NCBI RefSeq assembly: GCF_009870125.1
Contig: NC_046679.1
Location: forward strand, 23,994,001 to 24,058,000
Length of the DNA stretch: 64,000 bases
Reading direction: 5' to 3'
Source: Drosophila pseudoobscura
Lineage: Eukaryota > Arthropoda > Insecta > Diptera > Drosophilidae
Shown in pieces: positions 51,023-60,600 of this stretch. A program made the position numbers and the translations under genes. How positions within the stretch are numbered: position 1 is the first letter of the stretch; each line of letters starts with the position of its first letter. The notes beneath the pieces are model-generated. The model was not told the DNA's origin and ran no database searches. It worked only from the letters and a program-made list of their open reading frames with translations.

Positions 51023-51759
51023 TTAATTGTTTTTGCCTAAATTTTTGTGTTTCAACAACAATACACCGCCTCGTCTGATGAAAAACCGAACGTAGCCCAC
51101 TTAAGCCCCCTTTATTTAAACAGTTCAATTACTGGAGGTAAATGGTGGAAAATATTAATGATTGTAAATTCTTCCTGTAGATTCATGCCATCTTTCCTCT
51201 GAATTTAACCTGAACTGCGCAAAAATGATTAAACTTTCATTATTTTCCGAGGAAAATTTAAAAATTTTCGTTAATCGTTCTCCGTCAAGGATTGGAAATA
51301 TTACCACATAGATAGAACATTTAGCCATGCCCACCTACTTTTATCCAATTATTTAACCTATCTTAAAAATTTTCTTTTATTGGACCACCGGAATGTGCAT
51401 ATGAAAAATTTGTATAAAAGACTCGCTAGAATATCTCAGCTATTTTTAAGCGCATTTTGGGCGAAAGATATCGTCGTGAAGAGGAAGGATAGGATGGATC
51501 CATAGGAAGAATTTTCCCTCTCGCCTTTTTAAATAGAGTGCGGTTAAGAGGACTAAGCTCTTTTTTTCAACGGTTTATTACGGTATATTTTGAGAATAAG
51601 AAAGTATATTTCGGTATATTTCTGATTCTGAAAATCTGTCAACACTGCTCGCAGCTGTTCCTAACACGCAGTAAGTCGTGCCCGTGTGTTTTCGAATTTC
51701 ACAAGAACTGTGCTACAATTTCTATCGACTTTTACTGAAAGATTTATTGCAAATTAGAG
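51023..51759 (+). promoter_or_regulatory. Divergent promoter region, IscU side
   Basis: CGGTATATTT words occur at 51581 and 51612 on the plus strand (Motif 6 type), and TCAACACTGCTCGC at about 51639 resembles the CA-C-CT motif that accompanies it. The pattern is typical of fly housekeeping genes without a TATA box. The IscU ATG is about 120 nt downstream. Confidence 0.5.
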
Positions 51760-52391
51760 ATGTCGCTGGTACGAAACTCATCCAAATTGCTGGTGTCTCA
51801 GCTGAAGCGTGTGCAGAGCGTCCCCGTGGCATTGTATCACGAAAATGTAAGTTGTCTTCTGCTTCCACCCGGAAGGTTCTTTCGTAATAAATACTGTTCC
51901 ATATAGTATTTTGTTTTCGTTTTGGGAGACAGCGCGTTGCTTGCGGCACGCACATAGATAACAATGATAAGGGAATAACCAGCCTTTTTCTTTATCTTTC
52001 CCTTTGCCGCCAGGTCGTTGAACACTACGAGAACCCACGCAATGTGGGATCGTTGGACAAGAAGGACACCACTGTCGGCACCGGTCTGGTGGGAGCACCC
52101 GCTTGCGGCGATGTTATGAAACTGCAAATCAAAGTAGATGATAATGGAAAAATCATTGATGCAAAGTTCAAGACATTTGGCTGCGGCTCGGCAATTGCCA
52201 GCAGTTCTTTGGCCACCGAATGGGTCAAGGGCAAGTCCATTGACGAAGCTGGTCAGCTGAAGAACACAGACATTGCCAAGGAGCTGCGTCTGCCCCCCGT
52301 CAAGCTGCACTGCTCCATGCTGGCTGAGGATGCCATCAAGGCCGCGTTGGCCGACTACAAGGTCAAGCAGCAGAAGAAGGCTGCCAACTAG
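51760..52391 (+). CDS. IscU: Iron-sulfur cluster assembly scaffold IscU, mitochondrial
   Basis: The join is 51760-51846 and 52014-52391, phase 0, giving 154 residues. The N-terminus MSLVRNSSKLLVSQLKRVQS is Arg/Ser/Leu-rich and fits a mitochondrial presequence. The mature protein starts VVEHYENPRNVGSLDK. The cluster ligands are present: C60 and D62 in APACGDV, C86 in FGCGSA and C129 in LHCSM. The LPPVK motif (122-126), recognised by the Hsc20/mitochondrial Hsp70 chaperones, is intact. The protein assembles [2Fe-2S] clusters with Nfs1, Isd11 and frataxin. The length matches eukaryotic ISCU and nothing is broken. Confidence 0.97.
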
Positions 52392-52557
52392 AGAGCTTGT
52401 AAACCGAATCTGTGAATGTAGTCGGAGCGTATTCAATAGGAAACGTACATATATAAAGGAACCACTACTAAAAACAATTATGAGTAATCTACAATACAAT
52501 ACAATATAATATAGAGTATTTTTGCATTAGATCATAGTGTGAGGTGCTCTGTGAGTG

Positions 52558-52616
52558 GTAAGTGTATTCGTTTGGTAAAGCACTCGAACAAACTGATTAA
52601 TGTTCTGATTTTACAG
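52558..52616 (+). other. Candidate 59-nt intron downstream of the IscU stop
   Basis: The donor GTG|GTAAGTG and the acceptor CTGATTTTACAG are 59 nt apart, with a CTGATTAAT branch-point-like word in between. The size and signals are those of a normal fly intron, 166 nt after the IscU stop and before the AATAAA signals. Confidence 0.45.
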
Positions 52617-52774
52617 ATTGGTCGAGTGACTGCTGATAAGTGAATAAGGAAGTAAAGGATGCGTTGAGCGTTTGAATGATTGTCTAAGAGTGTGTTTTAA
52701 AAAAAAGAAGATCTAATTGTATTGCTAAATTTTCTGTTCTGTTCTGCTAATATAGAAACCTTCAATCGAAGAGT

Positions 52775-52799
52775 AATAAACTGTTCCCGTTGGAATAAA
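52775..52799 (+). terminator. IscU: IscU polyadenylation signals
   Basis: AATAAA at 52775-52780 and 52794-52799. The minus-strand neighbour's signal at 52815-52820 is immediately adjacent. Confidence 0.6.
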
Positions 52800-52814
52800 A
52801 TAATATGAATATAA

Positions 52815-52820
52815 TTTATT
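52815..52820 (-). terminator. Polyadenylation signal of the Kazal gene
   Basis: TTTATT on the plus strand is AATAAA on the minus strand, about 63 nt after the Kazal stop codon. Confidence 0.55.
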
Positions 52821-52882
52821 GCACCTGTTAAAACGTACAAGTCATTAAAAATCGTTTATCCACTGGAGGGGGTGTGGTGTTC

Positions 52883-53310
52883 TTAGGAGAGGCGCACGCT
52901 CACTCCACCGCCGCACTCGCCCTTTGACTTCATCTCAAAGGCTGAAAATTAATAATTAGATCTATAATATCTGTAATATTATATATCTGTGAGAAACTTA
53001 CGATCATCGGCATGCTGGCAATTGTAATTGGACATCACACACGGGCTACCAAATGTGAGCAGGCGCTCCTTGCTGCTGTTCTTGGACTTGGCACAGACCG
53101 GCTCGTAGTCATCGCCGCAGGAGCGCTGGCAGCTATTGGCCTGCTTCTTCGTGTCCTTGGCTGGAACAGCCAGGGCAAAGGCCAACAGGCACAGGGCTAG
53201 ATGCATGAGAGATTGTTATAGCGTTAAAGACCGCGTGAGTACGATAGCTTTACTATATAGGTACATATACAAATGTGTTTACCTAGAAAAGCAAACAGAG
53301 CGAAACGCAT
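52883..53310 (-). CDS. Small secreted Kazal-type protease inhibitor-like protein
   Basis: The minus-strand join is 53310-53283, 53196-53002, 52941-52883, giving 93 residues. Exon 1 and the start of exon 2 together give the signal peptide MRFALFAFLALCLLAFALAV, which is why the start at 53310 is preferred over an ATG at 53206 inside the intron. The mature part has six cysteines in Kazal spacing: SCQRSCGDDYEPVC, then FGSPC, YNC and KGEC. The loop carrying the usual reactive site is unusual (Lys/Ser/Asn-rich), so the target protease is unclear. Single-domain Kazal proteins of this size are common in Drosophila hemolymph or reproductive tissue; the tissue here is unknown. Confidence 0.88.
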
Positions 53311-53388
53311 TGTGTATACAAGTATTCGAAGATTCCCAGAAAACTGTCGCAAAAACCGGCTTGGCTTCGAGTCGCGTTAGAATTGAAC

Positions 53389-53424
53389 TGAATTTTAGAC
53401 AACGAGATTGATCAGCTTTATATA
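53389..53424 (-). promoter_or_regulatory. TATA box and initiator of the Kazal gene
   Basis: On the minus strand TATATAAAG (53424-53416) is followed by TCAGTT with its A at 53389. The spacing is the expected 27-35 nt. The 5' UTR would be 79 nt to the ATG at 53310. Confidence 0.75.
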
Positions 53425-54534
53425 CGAGGCCGCAGCTCAAAAGCCCAGCTCTCGCGAACAATAGCCGGACCGACCACCACATATACAATACAGATGTATA
53501 TAGCACGTATATATGTACGAAAATACTTACCATTTATATGATCTATTGTGCTGATGAGAAGCTCTCACCTCAACCCACACACAAAAATTGATGTGTACGA
53601 GAGTATTAAAAAGCATTCAAGTAAACATAGAGTGCACTTGGCTGTGTTTTCGCCGGGGAGATATGACAATGACGGGTCAACAAGATGATAATGATGATGC
53701 TGCTGCTGCTGTTGGTCAGCAATTTGGATAGAATAGATAATGGGTTTGATCAGGCTGACTACGAGTATGGGCGGTTTTTGCTTGTGCGACACGCGTCGAT
53801 CGGTTTGAAGCGGTTTTCATCACTCCAAACTACATACAATATCCGTAGATACATCTATGGAAGAGGATTACAATTATAATTGGTAATACTCGGGAGAATA
53901 ATGAATTTATAAGAATAAGCAACATTCATTAGCGGATATCTTAGGTATATTAAATGTAAGCTTGGCCATTATAGTTTTCGGATCATTGTATAGTAGTCAT
54001 GTAACCCAGTGACAATAAAATTGTGAGGGCGTTAAGTTCAATTGGAACGTCAATCAGACATTATACTGACCATAGAATGAATCCCCCCTCCTAAGCTTAA
54101 TGAAAGCAGGCTGACAAAATAATTTTGGATCAACCCACTGTTATTTATGTCAATCATGAAATAGTTCTGTCTAATTAAGTTCCGTCATTTGCAATGGGAG
54201 TATAAAGTCGATAAGATGGCTAAGTTTTATTCCAAAAATTAAAACGCATTTGTATTTCCTTCCTGTTGGGTATTGGTTCGAGTCCTTCGCAATAGACCCT
54301 AATGCTTCACGATATCCCTAAATCGTTCAATATCTCGTGCACACAGAGAGGACAAACAGACAAATCAACTTCAAAAACAATAAAGTGTACGACCTGTTGT
54401 CCCTGGCTGGCGGCAATTTATTTTCAAATCTTTAAATTCACCACAGATGGTGGTGACTTTCTTTCTATCGGAATTCTGTACCTTGTATAAATATACCTTG
54501 TTTATAGTAACAGTAGGGCAACTCCTTAAATTAC
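53425..54534. other. Intergenic region
   Basis: No gene that I can support. It contains a GATGATGCTGCTGCTGCTG stretch at 53688-53710 and a tRNA-like B-box word at 54275-54285 without tRNA folding. Confidence 0.6.
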
Positions 54535-54720
54535 ATTTTGAATCTAAACTTCGACTTCGACTCTGTAAACCATTCCCATTTAGCGCATAAACTTGACCTT
54601 TTAGGGGTTCCGCCCAACCTCCTAAGATGGATTTCTAGCTATCTTTGTTCCAGGTCTCAAAGAGTCCTCTTCAAAAACCGCCTCTCCTCAACAGTAAAGG
54701 TTTCTTCGCATTCACATTCG
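54535..54720 (+). mobile_element. Non-LTR retrotransposon reverse-transcriptase relic (Jockey-like)
   Basis: The translated stretch contains FDSVNHSHLAHKLDLLG, PPNLLRWISSYLCSRSQRV and FKNRLSSTVKVSS. These are the palm/finger segment of Jockey-clade reverse transcriptases. After TVKVSS the expected GVPQGS turn is missing and the catalytic region is replaced by a short His-Ser repeat. No other domains flank it. It is a dead fragment under 200 nt long. Confidence 0.85.
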
Positions 54721-55068
54721 CATTCTCTTTCAAAACATATCTCTTTGGCGAAGAAGGATATTTTAGAAATAAGGAAATATTTGTTATTTATGGCGCCAGT
54801 ACATGCAGAAACTTGTTAGTCTCTGTTTTAAAGCTATCACAACGATATTTTGCAGCTTATTGTCTTTTTACAGAGATCAAGAATTGGTATCGGTATCAGG
54901 ATATACATAAATCATATCAATTTAATAAAATTTCTTTATATAAAATTAACGAAACAAATGCCAACCGGCAACAAGTCTTAAGATACAAGCAACATTGAGG
55001 TGACAACACTGCGACTGTTTCTTTAACGTTTTTATTTAATCCTTTTTTTAGAAAAAATTGCATAGGAG

Positions 55069-55345
55069 CATGGACTAGAAACTAACCAATCTTGTAGAAA
55101 ATGTATTCATCAATGGGATTAAATTATGTGGGAAGAGATATCTACATTATTCGAGGGAATATAAAAAACGAGGCATATGTTGATTATTTACGGTATATTT
55201 TTAAAATGAGACGGTTTTTTTTGGTATATCTCTCAGGGTCGGATGGTATATTTTATCGTTCCGCGGTCACACTCAGGGTGACTGTTTACGGTATTTTTAA
55301 TACTTTTTGGTATTTTTTGAGCCGACGGCCATCCATTAAATATCA
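55069..55345 (+). repeat. Promoter-containing repeat, direct copy A
   Basis: The stretch TTAAATTATGTGGGAAG, then ATTCGAGGGAATATAAAAAACG and TTACGGTATATTTTTAAAATGAGACGG, parallels the ARMH3 promoter copy. It goes on to further GGTAT(A)TTT words and CGGTCACACT at 55264-55273, the Drosophila Motif 1 core-promoter element. No gene starts immediately downstream. Confidence 0.7.
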
Positions 55346-55375
55346 TTTTCAGCGGTATACAGAAATCCGATAAAA

Positions 55376-55495
55376 GCAAGTATTAAGAATAAGCCAGTCC
55401 AGTAGAAAATTGATTCAGAAATCATATACAATTATCTGGGCAAAACTGAGAGATCTATATAGCTGGGAATATTCGACGGAAGATTAAAAACGAGT
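55376..55495 (+). repeat. Repeat copy B
   Basis: GCAAGTATTAAGAATAAGCCAGTCCAGTAGAAAATTGATTC, then TTATCTGGGCA and TTCGACGGAAGATTAAAAACGAG match copies A and C position by position. The promoter-word part is absent. Confidence 0.6.
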
Positions 55496-55847
55496 ATTTA
55501 TTGGCGAATAACCGGTTGACAACAATGATTACCGGCAACACTAATTCTCATACCCTAGGGGAAAGAATGTTATAGAATTGAGAAAATGTTTGTCATCCCA
55601 GGCTCCGTAGGTATCAGGATCGAGAAAAATATATACAAGATACTAATTATGTACTTGAATATGTCTAAAGAATATAAATTTGGGAAAAGGTCTTTATAAA
55701 TTACGTTTCATCTTCATATGAAATGAACGAAATAGGGTATACAAAGGTCTATGCGCGCATCATGTGATAAAATACCAGCAACATTGGGGCTGTTTTTAGT
55801 GTTGAACTATTTTGTTTAAACCTTGTTTTCGTAAAAATACAATAAAA

Positions 55848-55965
55848 GCAAGGATTAAAAACTAGCCAGTTAAGTAGAAAATTGATTTATCAATGGCCTA
55901 AAATTATGTGGGCAGAACTAAGCGTTTTAGTTAGCCAGAATTATTCAACGGAATATTAAAATTCA
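55848..55965 (+). repeat. Repeat copy C
   Basis: GCAAGGATTAAAAACTAGCCAGTTAAGTAGAAAATTGATTTATC, then AAAATTATGTGGGCAG and TTCAACGGAATATTAAAA. It is the closest of the plus-strand copies to the inverted copy at 50821-51022 in its first half. Confidence 0.6.
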
Positions 55966-57523
55966 ACAACAAACTGTGCTGAGGGTTCTATATTCTACGG
56001 AATATTACTCAAAGACGAGGAAATTTTTGAGCTGTGCGGTTGGTGTGCGCGGAACGTCGTCGTGAATAAAAAAGGCGAAAAAACCGCTGCTCTCGAAAAA
56101 TAATTTACAAGTACGAACGATTTTCATCTGGACTGCAGAAATAGTTAACAAAATTAATTGTCATTTTTGCGCGATCATATGCGTGTTTTTTGTTGGTGTG
56201 CGTGAGCTAATGCTTTTGTTTTGTGTCAATATGTATTAATTATAATTAAAATATATTTCACGGCGTAAGCGAAAAAATTGTAATTTTGAAAATGAGTGGA
56301 GCGGAAGACGACGAGAAGCAATAAGTGAAGCGGCTTCGTGGTGACGCTTACGGAACAGAACAAAAGCAATCTGGTGAAGAGGGGCAGAGCAGACCCACCA
56401 CCAATACAGACTCGAAAAAATCTGACAAAAACTAGATACGCAACCAAAGTGCAAATTTAGAATTCCATTCCTATTACAAGTTCATGGGAAAGTGCTTGCT
56501 CCGCATTGACGGGGATACGGGGATACGTGGAGCCCCAAGGTGTGCAGCCCGGTGATAAGTGTAGCGCTACACTTGGCAGCGTTTTGGATGGCAGAAACAT
56601 CACGTTAAATGCATTCAGCGCACACACAGACACGCGGGCAGGGGCATCATATCCACATATCCACATCCCGGGCGCAGGTAGCCGCTGCGCTGCGACTGAG
56701 AGCGACAGTCACCACAGTTGGGTTTTGTTTTATCTTCTCGGTGACCCGCGGAACAGAGGCGTAGCTCTGGGCTGTCGCACACGTGGGATTCGGCAACCCC
56801 TTGGCAGGCGAGCCACTGTCGCGACAGAAGTAGAAGCAGGCGAGGCGGCGTTGTGGTGGATTTCCTCACCCGGTTTTGGGGCCCAGCAAGTGATGTTCAT
56901 ATGGGGTGAGGCATATTCTCACGGCTTGTGTGCTCACAGTCGGTCTGAGAGTGCTCTCACCTCACATGATTATAGCTTGCTGGGGCCCAGCAGCAGAGCC
57001 CCAAGTGTGTTGAGTTTCGCTCGTTGGGGCCCGACCTAGCTCTGCACGCTATTTGTTCCGTTCGTTTCTTCAGTTTCGTCGGTGTGTGGGAGTGAGCAGG
57101 CTGCTCCGGTGCGCTCTGTTCAGTGTAATGTAACGTCGCTATTTTCTGTGTGTCTGTGTTTCTGTGACTGTGCCCCCCTCCGTTCAATTTGTATGAAGTA
57201 ATAAACGTAATTAGTTTGTTAGTGCGCTCTTTGGGGCGAAAGACAAGTGACAGCAGTAGCAGCAGCAGCAGAAGCAGGCAGATTGCAATCTGCATGAGAA
57301 CGATACTAAATGCTGACGCATCTTCTGATTTTCCGTACATTTTGCAGTTCAGCACGGGATTAGATAGAGCAAGAGCAAGAGAGAGGCAAAACAAAAAAAA
57401 AACAATTACACATTAATTCGTCGGAGTGGAACCGTTTGTTATACATATATCCGAATCGGAAATCGGTATCGGAGTGCTGTGCTGCAAGTGAAGTAACGTT
57501 TTCTATAAACGATTTCCGTGGCG
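55966..57523 (+). promoter_or_regulatory. Kdm2: Kdm2 upstream region, candidate promoters and 5' UTR
   Basis: The segment changes from AT-rich (to 56450) to GC-rich (56500-57100), then a leader up to the ATG at 57524. A TCAGTT initiator-like word lies at 57070-57075. A short upstream frame starts at ATG 56292 (MSGAEDDEKQ). A 177-codon frame at 56506-57039 has no recognisable content. Start sites cannot be fixed from sequence alone. Confidence 0.4.
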
Positions 57524-57655
57524 ATGTCCACCGCCGTCGAAACGGGGTCGTCGCCAGCCAAAAGCAACAACAATGGCAACAGCAGCGGAGGCGGCGGCGG
57601 CGGCGGCAATGGTAATCCCAGTACCAATCCGAAAGGTGTTCAGCGCCGTCAATTG
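57524..57655 (+). CDS. Kdm2: Kdm2 exon 1
   Basis: ATG at 57524 encodes MSTAVETGSSPAKSNNNG and a Gly run. It ends VQRRQL at a GTGAGT donor, phase 0. A GTG six bases upstream is not a start. Confidence 0.88.
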
Positions 57656-60600
57656 GTGAGTACCCCGTCTGTCAGTGTCCCACTGCTCAATTTTCCCATT
57701 TCCCCCATCTATCAATAAACTGATAAATAAAAAAGCAACAACCTATAGCAATTATTGATAAGGCCCCCGGTGCCGCAAGATGATCATTAGTTGTGGAAAC
57801 AAACGTAAAACTCATCATTAATCTATATAAATAAATTGCATGCTCACTCTCTTCGGTCTTCGGTCTACCCATTCTCCCTCTCCCTCCTCCTCCATCTCGC
57901 TCTCGCTCCCGTTGAGCATTGGAGCTCAACTGATGCCTCATGACCAAAAGCAATGAGCTTTATTTGCCATATTTGCTGTTTGTTATTCTCCTCTCCACCT
58001 CTTCTTCTTCTTCTTCATCTTGTTGGGGTCTGGCTGGCTGGTGCTTGTTATTCTCTTCTCTACCCTTTCAGAGGGTACGTGTACTTTGTCGCAAAGTTTC
58101 AGTGCAATGAAAAAAAGAATTGTTGACCCCTCATCTGCTTTGCTCTATTAATTAATTCTCGAATCAATTTAATATCGAATGTTTGTATGATTTGTGAGAG
58201 TATCTCAATTATCGGCTAATGGGAGGCCTATTCTGGCTTGGCATTTCGTTTTCGTTTTGCTATGCCTTTGACTTTGCTACGGTGATGTGGTGTGATTTGT
58301 GTGTGTGTCTGTATGTGAGAGCACAGTGTGGTGTGTTTCTTCGGTTTCTATTTCGTATCGTAGATAACAGGGCATTGTTGTTGTTCTTCTTGCCCCAACA
58401 TATTTACATACACGCCAGCGTGTGATGTGAAGGGGGTCTGAAGTAATGCTGACGTTGACACTGCTCTGGGCAGAAGCCGATAACTGATTTGATATCTTAT
58501 AGTCGAAAGAGACTCTGATTAGCAACCGAACCGAAATTGGATCAGAGCAACAGCTGTTGCCCTCGGCACCTCGACACCGCGACACCGCACTTGTCGCAAG
58601 AAAGAGATCCTATGTATGCCACTGCCTTTCCTCTGTCGTTGTCTTTATCTCTATGAATATTTAAGTGCGGAACGCAATGTACGCCCCATTAAAAATGTAT
58701 AGAGCAGGGCAGAGCAGAGTAGAGCAGAGCACAGCAGGCATAGAGCATGACTAACCCCCAGAGGGGAGCAAAGCACATGGCAGCAGATAAGGGTCCGCAA
58801 TTAGCACCTAAATAGAATACATTAGGGCCCCCAGGTGGCCCAAACCAATTGATGGGGCGGGAGGGCGGTGGGGGAGTGAGTGACGCCACCATGAAACCAC
58901 TTGACTGGATTTGGATTTTGGTTTCTTTCATCCACATACGCACATACGCACACACGCACACACGCACACACGCACACAAACATACGAAGACATACAGATG
59001 TACCTGATGCCGGACACCAAAACAAGCTTTTCGGCCAGAAGTAGCAGCAGCAACAGCAACCACAATGAAAAGCCACTAACACAAAAAAAATCATTTAGAA
59101 CATGCCAAACAAGTTTCCAGTGTGTGGCAAGCTGCTCAAAAAGGATATACCAGACACACATACACAAAAAAACACACATTAACTCACAAACGAATACTCG
59201 TGCAAACGAGGGCAGAGCCGCATCCATGTTTTATAGATTTTTCATTGCGCTTCCCCACCCCCTCCCCAAATACTCTCCACGGCGGCGGCCAAAATAAACG
59301 CAAAGCAAAGCAGGAGACATATTGTTGTTGTTGCTGCCTCTGCCTCTGCTTTTCCTTTGGAGCAACAGTCGTGCTGCTTCCCGGCGACGCTGCATCACCA
59401 CAAATGCAGTTCTGTATAATAATATGTGTGCGCGTTTGTGTGTGTGTGTGTATGTGTGTTGCATATGCAAAGTGCATGCGCACAGAAGAGAGACAGCAAC
59501 AGGAGATGGAGCTATAGCTGGGGCGGGCTTTCAGGCCTGCCTGCAGCCCCGGACAACACAACACGATTCCCATTGCCCTTTGCCAAGTGCCGCACGGAAA
59601 TTGCCAGAAAACACGAACGAGCGAGCGGCCCCAACGAGAATGTGGTTAAGGAAAACTCGAAGCCGAAGGCCCCATGATGCGTCGTCCATGGCCCCAACCA
59701 GCCCAATGAAAACGAAATGACGAGCCCCACAAGCTTTTATATACGCTGAGCAGAGCAGAGCAGAGCAAAGGCAGCACAGCGGTGGAGGTGTTGGCGGCAG
59801 CAGCAGAGAAGAGCAGAGCAGCACTCGGAGAAAGTGATGGCGCGGGCCGATGGGATGGCAGAAATAGAGAGAGACGAGAGAGTGTCCCACTCGATACGGT
59901 GTGGTGAAGAGAGGCATTCACTTGTGAATCATTTTTTGATGGCGTCAGCAGAGAAGCCAGCGGTGCCGCCGCCCTCTGTGGGGAGTGGAGTATATTTATA
60001 GGCATTTATCGCTGCGCTCCGGCTTTTTCCGGCTCTCGGGGTCCCAACAGCTTGCTTTGGTTCGGTTTTTGCTTTGCATTCAATAATGTTGTTGTCTTAT
60101 CCCCCCTATCTCTATCTCTCTCTCTTGTCTCTTGTCTCTTACAGCGCGAGCGCAAGCAGCGGAAGCTCTACCTCGACGAATGGTCGTTGGGCGATGACGA
60201 TGGTGAGGGGGCGCGCGGTTTCAGTGTTGCCGAGAAGCTCGAATCTTCAAAGTTTGCGCAGTCAGGGATGGTGCGGGAGATGCGCGGCTGCGATTTAACC
60301 GTCGCGTAAGTATATCAATTATTGTTTACGGATTGATCATCGATCAGCCGTACTTAGCGAGAGCAAACAAGGGAGATTGAACGAAATGTGATACAGAAAT
60401 TAACGAATAGCAAAGTGAATAGGCGGCGGCAGCACAGATTAAGCTAATTTTCCATTCTTCACCCTCCCCCAAAACCCCTTTTCAGATTCCTGCAGCAACA
60501 TGGCTTCAACATACCCTTACTCTTTAGAGAAAAGAACGGGTTGGGTCTCCGCATGCCCGATCCGCAAGAGTTTACCGTGGGCGATGTGCGGCTGTGCGTG

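Noticed and set aside
54215..54290. Possible tRNA or tRNA-derived SINE (A-box-like TGGCTAAGT and perfect B box GGTTCGAGTCC)
   Set aside because: The bases flanking the T loop do not form a T stem and no acceptor or anticodon stem can be drawn. It is probably a chance B box or a fully decayed copy.
56506..57039. 177-codon open frame upstream of Kdm2
   Set aside because: It lies in a GC-rich leader-like region, shows no domain or coherent composition and has no splice partners. Frames of this size are expected in GC-rich sequence.
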